The notes: generated by a model from the sequence alone, not told the origin. Positions 1 through 9,664 are shown, numbered from the stretch's first letter. The stretch is 58,477 bases of DNA from Rhizobium aethiopicum (GCF_014197535.1 NZ_JACIFV010000029.1:1-58477); one strand, 5' to 3'. Translations and numbers: made by a program.

Positions 1-75
<75 letters not shown>

Positions 76-84
76 AATCTTCCC

Positions 85-117
85 AAAAGCCCGCCATATT
101 GGCGGGCTTTTGTTTTT
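85..117 (+). terminator. Rho-independent terminator of tRNA-fMet
   Basis: A perfect 11-bp stem (AAAAGCCCGCC / GGCGGGCTTTT) with a short ATATT loop is followed by a T-rich run. It sits 9 bases after the tRNA CCA. The A-rich left arm means it can also end transcription of the helicase gene arriving from the minus strand. Confidence 0.9.
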
Positions 118-125
118 CCGGGACC

Positions 126-3100
126 TCAAAACATACGTTCAGCGAACGGCGCGGGAGTCCGATCCCTCACGTTCAGCTCGTTGCGGGCCAGGAATTCCGC
201 GGGCCGAATCGTCTGCAATGCATTTGCAGCCTCCCTGAAGTAGGGAAGTGTTTGCCAGAGCGTGCGGTCGCCGACGATGTAGAAACGGCGCTTGGCGCGT
301 GTCAGCGCCACGTTCAACAGGTTTGGCTTGGATGCGGCCCAGCCGGCCGCTCCGCGATGTTCGGCATCGGCGCCGAGGACCATGAAAACGATATCTTCTT
401 CCTTGCCCTGGAAGGTATGGACCGTGCCGACCCGTTCCTGAAGCCATTTCTGCAGTTTCGCTGGAGATCCGTGCGCATATCCGTCTTGGCCGATCCAGAC
501 CGCATGGGAAAGAGCCCGTCTCAAACTGGTCTTGATCTCCTTGAACGGCGAGATGAGGTAGATGTCTGGCAATGCACCGTCTCGCCGATAAGTCGCGGCG
601 AGGAGGTCGACGATGAAGTCGGTCTGCTCGGCGACGGCCTGTTTGCCCGATACCTTGCCCTTAACGTCGATCCAGGCACTGTCGCCATAGAAGGGCGATG
701 CGTCGCCGGCCGGTTGGCGCTCTTGCAGCCCGAAGATCATGTTGTTCTGATAGGCGATCTGATTGGCAAGGCTGAACATCGGATCGATGCAGCGTCGATG
801 CACTCTGAGCGGGCTGCCGATCCAAAGCCCATCTGCCTCCTCGCCCTGAAGTGTCGTTCCGTAGCGATTGGCGGCATCGGCCAGCATCTGCACAGACGCC
901 CTGTTCGGCGAGTATTGGCCTGCCGCCGTGTGGGGTGAAAGAGCCGAAGCGCCTGAAATCAGCGCGCTGGGAAGCGTAAAAACCGGTTCGATCTGCAAGG
1001 GATCGCCGATCACCATGACGCGACGTGCCCGCAACAAGGCCCCGACCGCCGCCTGCGGCACGGCCTGGCCGGCTTCATCGATGAAGACCCAGCCGATCGA
1101 GCCGGGCCCGAGCCCGCGGAACTGCTTGGCAAAAGACGCGAACGTCGTCGACACGACCGGAATGATCATGAAAAGGCTCTGCCAGATCAATGCAATGTGC
1201 TTGTCATCGACGGGATTGTTGTTGGAAAGCAGCTTGGTGATGGCAACGATGTTTCCGCCAAAACCTCCGCCCTTCCTGCCGACATCGGCCAACCAAGCTT
1301 CGTGCAGCGTCAGCGCCGCTTCCAGCAATGCCGAACGCAGAGCCGCCAGTTCGTCCTGATGCCAGAGACCGTCGATCTGCACCTGATCCTTATCGAGATC
1401 GGCGAGACGCTCCGGTGCGGCGGGATGATCGAGAATTTCCCCCAGCCGCTCGAGTTCCTCTTTTTTCGCAGACCAGATTTTCCGCCGTGACCGCAGTGCC
1501 CGTTCGGCCCGGTCATGCTCTCGCAAAGCCCGCTCCAGCGTGGGTTTATCGGTTTTCGCAAGCCGATCTTCGCATTCGGTCAGCGCCTTGCGCAGTTCCA
1601 GCTGCTTTCGCGCATTGACGACGACGTCTTGCCGATGCTGCCGGGCCGGGTTGGTCGAGAGCACCCTCTTCCATCGCGCAGGAGCGCTGCGATCGAGCAG
1701 TTGTTCCTCCTCCTTCAGATAAGACAAATCGTCGGCGATGCGGCGCATTTCGGTCGCCAGCATGTCGCATCTGTTCTGCGCATGCAAAACTTCGTCCGCG
1801 GCGGCAGCCACCCTCTCGAGCGCTTCGCGGCAGAATACATTCTGCGAAACGGGCGCTATTTCATCGCGAAGATCGGCATAGCGCGCATATTGGCCGATCT
1901 TTTCGCGAACCATCTCGTCGGCAGCATGAAAAGCCGATGCCGCTTCGGCAAAGCTTGGACCCTCATAGCTCTTCAACCATTCCCAGATGCTCTGCGGCTT
2001 TGCGGCGCCCGACCAGCCGGGCTTCGGTCTTTCGGCGATCTCCATGAAGGCGAAACGTTCCTTGAAGGCTCGGCGGTTCCTGGAATTGCCGAGCGCACAG
2101 GCGATCAACCCCCATGGGCGGTCGCTGTCGGAGAGCTTGACGACGGCCCCATTGTCTTTCTGGCAGGCGATCTTGTGCGCGACCGTCTGCAGATATTGAA
2201 AGCAAGACTTCCTCGCGATCGAGCTCTGCTTGGGAAGGTCGCGCGAAATATTCTCCACGGCGGCATTGTTGGACGAGGCGACGACCATTTCGAACCCGGC
2301 AAGAGCCGGGATCAGCGCCGATATGGAGGCGGTGCTCCGATCCGTAAAACCGACACGGCGTGGCGAGCCGTCAAAGGCATCGCGCGCCGCCGTCAAGGAG
2401 GAGAGCACCCGGGCGCGCCGAACGATATTGTCGGCGAACATGTCGCGCAGCAGGGTCGTCTTTCCGGTGCCCGGTGGGCCGTTGACCGAGAACAATCCCG
2501 TTTCTGACAGGCCGCCGATCGCCGAACTGATCGCGAACTGTTGCATGAGGCTCATTGCAAGGTGAGGCTCGCTCAACCAACGTCCACGGTTGAGATTGCC
2601 GGGATGCAGCGCCCGAATGATCGCCCGGCGTCCTTCCTCTGAATAAAGGTCGACCCGATTTTCATCTGCCGGCGGGTTGAGGTACCGCCGGAGCGGCTCC
2701 GGGACATTGCCCTGCTTGACGCAGATCATCGCCCGTTCGATATCCTCGATAAAGAAGCTGTTCAGAATGCCAATGTCTTCATCAAGGCTGGCACTTTCGT
2801 CTTCCTCGTCGGCATTGGGTGCATGGTCCTCCTGTTGAGGCGGCAACGAGATGAGCTCGGGTCTTTCCGCCCTGTCGCGGTAGCGTATTTCAACGGCGGC
2901 GATGGGCTTTTCCTGGCGTGAGGCAAAACCCGCCCAATCGCAGAGCAATTCATGCAGCGCCAGGATTTCGCCGGCATCGATCGGCTGATCGGTGGCCGCC
3001 TCGAAGGATGAAGATCCCAGCTGTCGCTGCGCCTGAAAGTTTTGAAGCAATTCCGACAGCTGCCGCTTGCCGTCTGCAAATGCCTCATGGCTGAGCGAGG

Positions 3101-3545
3101 AGAGACCGGTTTTCCGTACCCGTCCGAGGGCCCACGGAAGCGTCGAGACGGAAAATGTTTCGAACATCGGCTGTCCGAGCGGAGTAAGCTGCAGGCTGGC
3201 AAAGCAGGTATCGCCATCGAGATCGCTCCGTTCGGCATCCTCATACTCGGCAATGTCGAGCGCAGCGCTGTCGAAGTGCCTGCGGATGTCGGCGATCTCG
3301 GATTTGCTGAAAACGCCGAGGAACAAGGTAAAGCCGGTGATCTGCTTCTCCTCGGGTATGACAGGACGGCCGAGTGCAGCGCTGTCCTGCAAGAGCGTCT
3401 CTGCACGCAGCCAGAAAACGGTCCGTCCTTCGCCGAGGACAAGGCGACTGGAGAGATCATAAGGTATGAAAAACTCGATTTTATGCCAGAAATCGAGAAT
3501 GGCCAGAAGCCGTTCCCGTTCCGCCCTGTCCGCATCGATCTGCAT
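126..3545 (-). CDS. Large UPF1-like SF1 helicase, possible defence gene
   Basis: A 1139-residue protein. Superfamily 1B (UPF1/DNA2/NAM7-like) helicase motifs are clear: Walker A GPPGTGKTT near residue 357, motif II DEAGQA near 823, motif III GDPLQIEP shortly after, motif V with TFQGKEED near 1047 and motif VI NVALTRAKRR near 1081. Residues about 540-720, between motif I and motif II, are charged and probably coiled coil. The N-terminal about 300 residues are not recognised; they carry an aromatic stretch with WHKIEFFIPYDL. It stands alone, convergent to tRNA-fMet. Known relatives include RNA/DNA helicases and helicases of phage-defence systems. No nuclease or kinase partner is seen next to it, so a defence role is only inference from the domain type and the tRNA-side location. 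Confidence 0.88.
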   Translation of the reverse strand: MQIDADRAERERLLAILDFWHKIEFFIPYDLSSRLVLGEGRTVFWLRAETLLQDSAALGRPVIPEEKQITGFTLFLGVFSKSEIADIRRHFDSAALDIAEYEDAERSDLDGDTCFASLQLTPLGQPMFETFSVSTLPWALGRVRKTGLSSLSHEAFADGKRQLSELLQNFQAQRQLGSSSFEAATDQPIDAGEILALHELLCDWAGFASRQEKPIAAVEIRYRDRAERPELISLPPQQEDHAPNADEEDESASLDEDIGILNSFFIEDIERAMICVKQGNVPEPLRRYLNPPADENRVDLYSEEGRRAIIRALHPGNLNRGRWLSEPHLAMSLMQQFAISSAIGGLSETGLFSVNGPPGTGKTTLLRDMFADNIVRRARVLSSLTAARDAFDGSPRRVGFTDRSTASISALIPALAGFEMVVASSNNAAVENISRDLPKQSSIARKSCFQYLQTVAHKIACQKDNGAVVKLSDSDRPWGLIACALGNSRNRRAFKERFAFMEIAERPKPGWSGAAKPQSIWEWLKSYEGPSFAEAASAFHAADEMVREKIGQYARYADLRDEIAPVSQNVFCREALERVAAAADEVLHAQNRCDMLATEMRRIADDLSYLKEEEQLLDRSAPARWKRVLSTNPARQHRQDVVVNARKQLELRKALTECEDRLAKTDKPTLERALREHDRAERALRSRRKIWSAKKEELERLGEILDHPAAPERLADLDKDQVQIDGLWHQDELAALRSALLEAALTLHEAWLADVGRKGGGFGGNIVAITKLLSNNNPVDDKHIALIWQSLFMIIPVVSTTFASFAKQFRGLGPGSIGWVFIDEAGQAVPQAAVGALLRARRVMVIGDPLQIEPVFTLPSALISGASALSPHTAAGQYSPNRASVQMLADAANRYGTTLQGEEADGLWIGSPLRVHRRCIDPMFSLANQIAYQNNMIFGLQERQPAGDASPFYGDSAWIDVKGKVSGKQAVAEQTDFIVDLLAATYRRDGALPDIYLISPFKEIKTSLRRALSHAVWIGQDGYAHGSPAKLQKWLQERVGTVHTFQGKEEDIVFMVLGADAEHRGAAGWAASKPNLLNVALTRAKRRFYIVGDRTLWQTLPYFREAANALQTIRPAEFLARNELNVRDRTPAPFAERMF

Positions 3546-4173
3546 GACGTCTCACTGAGGAGTGCAAAATAGGCTCACGCCTCTTTTAGCAGCGATTGCA
3601 GCTCAAAATCAAAGAGCATGGTGATGATGCGCCCGGTCGGCCGCCTTTCTTCACCTTGCAGGCGCCCCCTGTCCAGCGCACGAGGGTCTCCGGCACGATA
3701 TCAGCCTTGCGATGCTCGGCCTCGGCGAACGACCGGACACGTTCGAGAGCAGCGCTGGCCTTGCAGGGATCGCGGCTGGGCACGAGCAGCTGGAATGCGA
3801 GACTTCCGCCAACCGCCGCGGGGTTGAACAACCCGCGAGCATTTCGCATGCCTCATAATCTTCAGGCGAAGATGACAAAAAATATTACAATTTGTACTGA
3901 AATATTACATTTACTGAATTATCTATAGTGGGGACAAATATAACCTTGAAGTATAAGGATCAGTAAAAATACAACCGATACGTAGTATCTTATTGTTTCT
4001 CGCTCCCTAAAACTAATCACTTTGGGCCATTTCCTTCCTTCTCAATCCGTATTAACATAATTAAGAAATGTCTAAAGAAAAAGGCGATGACACAATAGGA
4101 CCGGCATTTCATACTATCTTATACCTGCCATCGCTTCATGTTTGAGTAAAGTGTACCGCTAGGGGAGGCGTAT
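3546..4173. other. 628-bp intergenic region, GC-rich debris then AT-rich promoter DNA
   Basis: Bases 3586-3880 have the composition of coding DNA. Only short readings exist (for example 87 codons at 3586-3849 on the minus strand), in two frames that could be pieces of one broken small gene; I do not recognise the product. From about 3880 the DNA becomes strongly AT-rich. It contains a direct repeat of AATATTACA near 3889 and 3910 and no convincing gene. The AT-rich part is the presumed promoter region of the LuxR regulator that starts at 4174. Confidence 0.5.
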
Positions 4174-4956
4174 ATGTTCATGACAGGCTCAGGAATGGAG
4201 AATGCGGACCAGGCAAGAAAGTCTAGCCCATCCGGAGATACTATCCTTGTAGTAGCCAAGGCTGATCTGTTTTCAGAATGCATGGTGGAAGCGCTGGCAA
4301 AGAAATTTCCCAATTGCGATGTGCCAAGCATAACGAACGCAAATCCGATGCTGGAAAAGGATACCAGCGATATAAAGCTCGTTTTATTTTACCATATACC
4401 CGCACCTGAGCTGCAAGAAGCGTTGCAGGCGGTCAGGGAAAATCACCCGGAAACCTCGATCGGACTTGTCGTCGAGGCCATCGACATGATGGAGCCCTAT
4501 GTCAGCCGCTTGGTGGAGGCAAGAATCATCGACGGCGTTCTGCCGCTTAACCTCCGACTTGATGTTTTCATGGCGGCGGTGGATCTGCTGATGAAGGGCG
4601 GGGAGCATTTTCCCTCGGCGCTTCTCAACCGCCTCACCAATAAGGGCACCCAGTTGGAGGCCTCACTTTATCAGACGAAATCGGTTGATGCCGCCCGCAA
4701 CAATGCGCTCAAGCTGAGACGCGACAGCATCTCCGCCTTGACGACTCGGGAGGTTCAGATCCTGGATCTCATCTGCAAGGGGACGCAGAACAAGATTATA
4801 GCCGACAAGCTGCACCTTTCCGAAAATACGGTGAAGGTTCACGTCCGCAACATCTATAAGAAGATGAACGTCCGAAACCGCACGGAAGCAGCGTCCCGCT
4901 TCTTCAATGATCATCCGGTCGGCGATGACGACATGTCCAGCCGTTGGCGCAACTGA
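4174..4956 (+). CDS. LuxR-type regulator with degenerate receiver domain
   Basis: A 260-residue regulator. Residues about 22-150 look like a response-regulator receiver fold beginning DTILVVAKADLF. The strand that should carry the phospho-acceptor aspartate reads KLVLFYHIP, so the usual Asp is missing. Residues about 187-250 form a classical GerE/LuxR helix-turn-helix (LTTREVQILDLICKG, then LSENTVKVHVRNIYKKM). This layout resembles the biofilm-matrix regulators CsgD and VpsT. The VpsT c-di-GMP motif W-[FLMT]-[TS]-R is not seen. The start is supported by GGGGAGG seven bases upstream. It lies upstream of the exopolysaccharide operon in the same orientation and is a candidate for its activator, which is inference. 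Confidence 0.85.
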   Translation: MFMTGSGMENADQARKSSPSGDTILVVAKADLFSECMVEALAKKFPNCDVPSITNANPMLEKDTSDIKLVLFYHIPAPELQEALQAVRENHPETSIGLVVEAIDMMEPYVSRLVEARIIDGVLPLNLRLDVFMAAVDLLMKGGEHFPSALLNRLTNKGTQLEASLYQTKSVDAARNNALKLRRDSISALTTREVQILDLICKGTQNKIIADKLHLSENTVKVHVRNIYKKMNVRNRTEAASRFFNDHPVGDDDMSSRWRN

Positions 4957-5065
4957 TCGACAGCGCCGCGCCCCTTGCGTGCAACAGCGTTGTCTCACTT
5001 TGAGTTACGCATGTTCTATCCTTAAATCGATTCCGATTTAAGAAATATGCAGCGGCGCTTTTGCT

Positions 5066-5389
5066 TCAGATCGAGGGACGCGCAAAGCAGCGCGACTTCT
5101 GTCCGAAGCCGCTTGGAGAGCAGATATAGCGCGCGGACCCGTGATAGGCGACGATGCGGGCTCGTGCCGCAGCAGGCCGAGCGGTTCGATTTTCCGGGTA
5201 GGTGTAAGCCTTCGAAACGGATGGCGTCTCGACGACAACAACATTCTTTTTCGCGATGGCGGCCATGTCGTCGTCAACGACCGCACAAGCCGTTGCTCCG
5301 ATCGCAAGAAGCGTCGCTCCCCCGGCAAGCGTCGCAAAATGAAATGGACGCCAGCCTTTCGGCCGGGCTGCGGCGCGATTTTTGAACAT
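5066..5389 (-). CDS. Small exported or membrane-anchored hypothetical protein
   Basis: About 107 residues when started at the internal ATG, which has a good GAGGGA ribosome site; a longer reading up to 5425 is possible. A hydrophobic segment near residues 17-39 (ATLAGGATLLAIGATACAVV) looks like a signal anchor or uncleaved signal. The tail has a short cysteine-containing motif (YICSPSGFGQKSRC), a style I associate with small rhizobial exported proteins. The function is unknown. It is transcribed away from the polysaccharide operon and shares the 5390-5771 intergenic region with it. Confidence 0.6.
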   Translation of the reverse strand: MFKNRAAARPKGWRPFHFATLAGGATLLAIGATACAVVDDDMAAIAKKNVVVVETPSVSKAYTYPENRTARPAAARARIVAYHGSARYICSPSGFGQKSRCFARPSI

Positions 5390-5771
5390 GCCCAAATCCC
5401 TCGCATATGACGCTTCCGGATGCAAGGCCGGTCGCGCAGCCCTGCGCGGCCGACCTCTCCTCTTCTATCCGATCTTTATTGAGCAAAGTTTGAGCAACGC
5501 CGTGATTCCCGTATTACGTGAAAAAATAGGTAAAATGATTAATCATTTGTTACCCCAAAGAACAACGGCGTAATTATTTGGGATATTTTATGTTTTTAAA
5601 GTTGACCGCTATAACAATCGTCTTATCATTTCAATAGTAAATGAGTTATCGGAAGAATAACCTCGAAATTATTCCTGTATGGGTACTCAGTTGCATGAAT
5701 ATCCATCCGGGTAGTGGAGGTGTAAGGCGCCTTAATAATACAAAAGACTAAAACGTGGGGAGGAGTTTGTA
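5390..5771. promoter_or_regulatory. AT-rich divergent promoter region of the polysaccharide operon
   Basis: This 382-bp gap has no gene. It is clearly more AT-rich than the flanking coding DNA and carries the 16-bp perfect palindrome listed separately. It ends in a strong ribosome site (GGGGAGGAG) eight bases before the UDP-xylose synthase start. A long 5' leader is therefore likely. The transcription start cannot be fixed from sequence. Confidence 0.55.
5529..5554. promoter_or_regulatory. Candidate operator palindrome upstream of the polysaccharide operon
   Basis: The core AAATGATTAATCATTT (5533-5548) is a perfect 16-bp inverted repeat. GGTAA at 5529 and TTACC at 5550 extend it as a near-palindrome. 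It lies about 225 bp before the first gene of the operon. Binding by the upstream LuxR protein is plausible but untested. Confidence 0.45.
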
Positions 5772-6794
5772 ATGCGTAGTTTCGTTCCCGGCAAAGGCTG
5801 TTCTGAAGTAAAGAACATAGCGGTGCTCAAGAATCTGGGCACCGCTCTTGTAAATGGCGGAGCCGGCTTTCTTGGCTCGCATCTCTGCGAAAGGCTTCTG
5901 CTGCGCGGCCACAGCGTCATATGCCTCGACAACTTTTCCACCGGCCGCCCCGCAAATGTCGAGCATCTCGCGTCGAACCCCCGCTTTCGCATCATCGAGC
6001 ACGATGTCCGCCAGCCCTTCGATATCGAAGCGTCGCTGATCTTCAACTTCGCCTCTCCTGCCTCTCCCCCCGATTATCAACGGGATCCGGTGGGCACCTT
6101 GCTCACCAATGTGCTCGGCGCCGTCAACACCTTGGATTGTGCGCGCAAGACCGGCGCGATCGTCGTTCAGTCGTCGACGTCGGAAGTCTATGGCGATCCG
6201 ACCCAGAGCCCGCAGCGCGAGTCCTATTGCGGCAATGTCAACTCCATCGGGCCGCGAGCCTGTTACGACGAGGGAAAACGCAGCGCCGAAACCCTGTTCT
6301 TCGATTATCACCGGACCCACGGCGTCGACATCAAGGTCGGCCGCATCTTCAACACCTACGGACCTCGCATGCGCCTGGATGATGGCCGCGTGGTCTCCAA
6401 CTTCATCGTGCAGGCCCTGCGCAACGCCGACATGACGATTTACGGCGACGGCCTGCAGACCCGTTCTTTCTGCTATGTCGATGATCTCATCGAAGGTTTT
6501 CTGCGTTTCTCGGCCGCCGGCAGCGCATGCCACGGTCCGATCAATCTCGGCAACCCGGGCGAGTTCACCGTTCGACGACTGGCGGAGATCATCCGGGATC
6601 TCACGAATTCGCGCTCGCGCATCATTCACCTGCCTGCTGTCGTCGACGATCCCCGCCAGCGGCGGCCGGATATCTCACGGGCGATGACGGAGCTGGCATG
6701 GCAGCCTCATATCGAGCTCGAAGCCGGCCTGGCGCGCACCGTCGAATATTTCGACGGCCTGCTTGCCGGGACGGAGCAGGCGGAGGTTGTATGA
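5772..6794 (+). CDS. uxs1: UDP-glucuronate decarboxylase (UDP-xylose synthase)
   Basis: A 340-residue short-chain dehydrogenase of the extended type. The NAD-binding motif is NGGAGFLGSH near residue 28. The catalytic serine/threonine region SSTSEVYGDP is near 135, and the Tyr-Lys pair lies in YDEGKR near 165, a hallmark of UDP-xylose synthases. It would convert UDP-glucuronate to UDP-xylose in the cytoplasm. The next gene is a 4-epimerase that could make UDP-arabinose, followed by a membrane glycan synthase. The gene symbol follows the matching Sinorhizobium cluster from memory. Some N-terminal residues before NIAVLK may be an extension. Confidence 0.88.
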   Translation: MRSFVPGKGCSEVKNIAVLKNLGTALVNGGAGFLGSHLCERLLLRGHSVICLDNFSTGRPANVEHLASNPRFRIIEHDVRQPFDIEASLIFNFASPASPPDYQRDPVGTLLTNVLGAVNTLDCARKTGAIVVQSSTSEVYGDPTQSPQRESYCGNVNSIGPRACYDEGKRSAETLFFDYHRTHGVDIKVGRIFNTYGPRMRLDDGRVVSNFIVQALRNADMTIYGDGLQTRSFCYVDDLIEGFLRFSAAGSACHGPINLGNPGEFTVRRLAEIIRDLTNSRSRIIHLPAVVDDPRQRRPDISRAMTELAWQPHIELEAGLARTVEYFDGLLAGTEQAEVV

Positions 6795-6795
6795 G

Positions 6796-7779
6796 ATGCC
6801 CCGCCATATTCTCGTCACCGGCGGCGCCGGTTTCATAGGCAGTCATATCTGCAAAGCGCTGTCGCGCGCCGGGATGATCCCGGTTACCTACGACAACCTC
6901 TCGACCGGACATGCCGACAGTGTCCGCTGGGGCCCGCTCGTCCGCGGTGAGCTCGGCGACGCAGCCGCGCTACGCCGGACGATGGCCGAATTTTCGCCGG
7001 ATTGCGTCATCCATTGCGGCGCCAACGCCTATGTCGGCGAATCCGTCGACATGCCGAGGAAATATTACCGCAACAATGTCGTCGGCAGTCTCACGCTGCT
7101 CGAGGCCTGTCTCGACCAGGACATCGACAAGATCGTCTTTTCGAGCAGCTGCGCCACCTATGGCGTTCCCGCCTCGTTGCCGGTACGGGAGGAAAGTCTA
7201 CAGCAACCGGTCAATCCTTATGGCCGCACCAAGCTGATCTTCGAGATGGCGCTCGAGGATTTTGCCGCCGCCTATGGCATCCGCTTCGCTGCCCTGCGTT
7301 ATTTCAACGCGGCCGGCGCCGATCCGGATGGCGAGCTTGCCGAGCGTCACGAGCCCGAGACACATCTCATTCCTCGCGCCCTCCTCGCCGCCGCCGGCAG
7401 GCTGGAGCGGCTCGATATCTTCGGCACCGACTATTCGACCCAGGACGGAACCTGCGTTCGCGATTATATCCATGTCAGCGATCTCGCGCAGGCACATTTG
7501 GCCGCCGTCAACCACCTGATCGCAGACGGCGCCTCGCTCAGCGTCAATCTCGGTTCCGGCCGCGGCACGTCAGTGCGCGAGATCCTCGACGCGGTCTATC
7601 GCGCCAGCGGCCGCGAAGTCCCCGTCCGTTATCGCGCCCGCCGCCCCGGCGATCCGCCGATCCTATTTGCCAATACGGCACGGGCCAAGGCAGAGCTCGG
7701 CTTCGTGCCGGCTCTTTCGGATCTCGACACGATCATCCGCACGGCCGGACCCACCTTCGGGCTGGAGATGACGGCATGA
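6796..7779 (+). CDS. UDP-sugar 4-epimerase (GalE/Uxe type)
   Basis: A 327-residue GalE-family epimerase. It has VTGGAGFIGSH at the N terminus, SSCATYG near 116 and the catalytic Tyr-Lys in YGRTK near 142. The ATG at 6796 lies one base after the stop of the upstream gene, so the two are translationally coupled; GGAGG lies about 10 bases upstream. GalE-type activity on UDP-glucose is the family default. The position directly after UDP-xylose synthase argues for a UDP-xylose 4-epimerase that makes UDP-arabinose, as in the Sinorhizobium aps cluster. Which substrate dominates cannot be read from sequence. Confidence 0.88.
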   Translation: MPRHILVTGGAGFIGSHICKALSRAGMIPVTYDNLSTGHADSVRWGPLVRGELGDAAALRRTMAEFSPDCVIHCGANAYVGESVDMPRKYYRNNVVGSLTLLEACLDQDIDKIVFSSSCATYGVPASLPVREESLQQPVNPYGRTKLIFEMALEDFAAAYGIRFAALRYFNAAGADPDGELAERHEPETHLIPRALLAAAGRLERLDIFGTDYSTQDGTCVRDYIHVSDLAQAHLAAVNHLIADGASLSVNLGSGRGTSVREILDAVYRASGREVPVRYRARRPGDPPILFANTARAKAELGFVPALSDLDTIIRTAGPTFGLEMTA

Positions 7780-9629
7780 GCCTGGTTTCGGAGATCGATC
7801 ACCGGATCAGGACGGCGAAAGCCGCCGACGCATTCAACCCGGTTTTCACCGGTCGGAAGCGTGTCGCCTATGGTTTTGGCATCCTTTGCTGGCTGGCGGC
7901 GCTCGGCTACTTCTGGAGCTGGTGGTGTCAGTCCGCCCATATCATTTCCTGGTCAGCCTTCGTGCTCGTCACCGTCGTGCTTGCCTGGATCACGCTTGTG
8001 CCCGCCTATTTCATCCTGATCTTCCTCGATGCCAGAACGATCGGTTCGCGCGCCCGGCTGCCGGAAGGACGCGTGGCAATGGTCGTCACCAAAGCGCCGT
8101 CCGAACCCTTTGCCGTCGTCCGCGCCACGCTTCAGGCCATGCTCGATCAGACCGGTGTCGAGTTCGATGTCTGGCTGGCCGATGAGGATCCTTCCGCGGA
8201 AACCAGACGCTGGTGCGCCGAGCACGGCGTGCTGATATCGACGCGAAAGGGCGTGACGGAGTATCACCGCACGACCTGGCCGCGCCGGACGCGGTGCAAG
8301 GAAGGTAATCTCGCCTATTTCTACGACCATTTCGGCTATGCGCGTTACGATTTCGTCGCCCAGTTCGATGCCGATCATGTGCCGACACCGACCTATCTCC
8401 GTGAAGTCCTGCGCCCCTTCGCCGATCCTGGCGTCGGCTATGTTTCCGCTCCCAGCATCTGTGATGCGAATGCCGCGGCGAGTTGGGTCGCGCGCGGCAG
8501 GCTCTACGCAGAGGCAAGTCTGCACGGCTCGCTGCAAACCGGTTACAACAATGGCTGGGCGCCGCTGTGCATCGGCTCCCACTATGCGGTCCGCACATCA
8601 GCCCTTCGCCAGATCGGCGGCCTTGGCCCCGAGCTTGCCGAAGATCATTCGACGACGCTGATGATGAACGCCGGCGGCTGGCGCGGTGTCCACGCGGTCG
8701 ATGCGATCGCTCACGGCGACGGCCCGGCGAATTTCGTCGATCTCGCCGTGCAGGAATTCCAGTGGTCGCGCAGCCTCGTCACCATCCTGCTGCAATATTC
8801 CCGCCGCTATCTCATCCATCTGCCGTGGCGGCTGAAATTTCAGTTCGTCTTTTCGCAGCTGTGGTATCCGCTCTTTTCCGCCGTCATGGCAGTGATGTTC
8901 CTGCTGCCGATTGCCGCCTTGCTGACGGGCCAGGTCTTCGTCAACGTGACCTATCCGGATTTTCTGCTGCATTGCGCGCCAATATCGATCGTGCTGACGC
9001 TCTTTGCTTTCTTCTGGCGGGCCACGGGAACCTTCCGGCCGCACGATGCGAAACTGTTTGGCTGGGAAGGGCTCGCCTTCATCTTTCTGCGCTGGCCATG
9101 GTCGCTGGCCGGCAGCCTGGCGGCCATTCGCGACTATGTCGCGGGTTCTTTCGTCGACTTTCGCATCACTCCGAAGGGAAGGCAGCAGCGATCTTTGCCG
9201 CTGCGCGTCGTTGCGCCCTATCTTGCTCTCGCGGGGTTTTGCGCCGCGGCCATGGTGTTCGCGGGCGAGGCCGCTGCCGCTCAGGGCTTTTATCTCTTCG
9301 CAGCGATGAACCTTGCAATCTATATGTCGCTGACGGTGCTGATCGTCATCCGCCATGCGATCGAGAACGGCCTGCCGCTGCTGCCGCAATCGCGCGGGCT
9401 TTGGTTCGCCACAGCCATGGGTTTGGCGATTTGTGTCACCGGCGGCATGCAGGCGAGTAATCACGGTCTGCGCGGCCTCGAAGCCCTTTCCCATGGCCAG
9501 ACGTTTGTCAGTTTCAGCCAATCGCAATTTGCCGTCGCCGGGGCCGGGCTCGGCAAGACCAGGATCGTGAAGTTTCGTCTCAGGTGGAATGGATTCGGAA
9601 ACACCAAGCGGGACCAACAGGGTGTTTGA
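7776..9629 (+). CDS. Cellulose-synthase-like GT2 exopolysaccharide synthase
   Basis: A 617-residue inner-membrane glycosyltransferase of family 2, overlapping the epimerase stop by four bases (ATGA). Two transmembrane helices precede the catalytic domain. The domain shows FDADHVP near residue 197 (the DxD motif), AEDHST near 288 and QEFQW near 325, a variant of the QxxRW motif of processive synthases. At least four more hydrophobic helices follow. No PilZ domain is visible at the C terminus, so direct c-di-GMP control as in BcsA is not apparent. It probably polymerises and exports a glycan from UDP-activated sugars. Confidence 0.88.
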   Translation: MSLVSEIDHRIRTAKAADAFNPVFTGRKRVAYGFGILCWLAALGYFWSWWCQSAHIISWSAFVLVTVVLAWITLVPAYFILIFLDARTIGSRARLPEGRVAMVVTKAPSEPFAVVRATLQAMLDQTGVEFDVWLADEDPSAETRRWCAEHGVLISTRKGVTEYHRTTWPRRTRCKEGNLAYFYDHFGYARYDFVAQFDADHVPTPTYLREVLRPFADPGVGYVSAPSICDANAAASWVARGRLYAEASLHGSLQTGYNNGWAPLCIGSHYAVRTSALRQIGGLGPELAEDHSTTLMMNAGGWRGVHAVDAIAHGDGPANFVDLAVQEFQWSRSLVTILLQYSRRYLIHLPWRLKFQFVFSQLWYPLFSAVMAVMFLLPIAALLTGQVFVNVTYPDFLLHCAPISIVLTLFAFFWRATGTFRPHDAKLFGWEGLAFIFLRWPWSLAGSLAAIRDYVAGSFVDFRITPKGRQQRSLPLRVVAPYLALAGFCAAAMVFAGEAAAAQGFYLFAAMNLAIYMSLTVLIVIRHAIENGLPLLPQSRGLWFATAMGLAICVTGGMQASNHGLRGLEALSHGQTFVSFSQSQFAVAGAGLGKTRIVKFRLRWNGFGNTKRDQQGV

Positions 9630-9664
9630 ACCGGCCACCGGGACGTGTCGAGGAGGAGCATATA

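Noticed and set aside
7002..7775. Long in-frame upstream extension of the GT2 synthase reading
   Set aside because: It runs antiphase through the epimerase gene, is Arg-rich shadow sequence, and the synthase has a coupled ATGA start at 7776.
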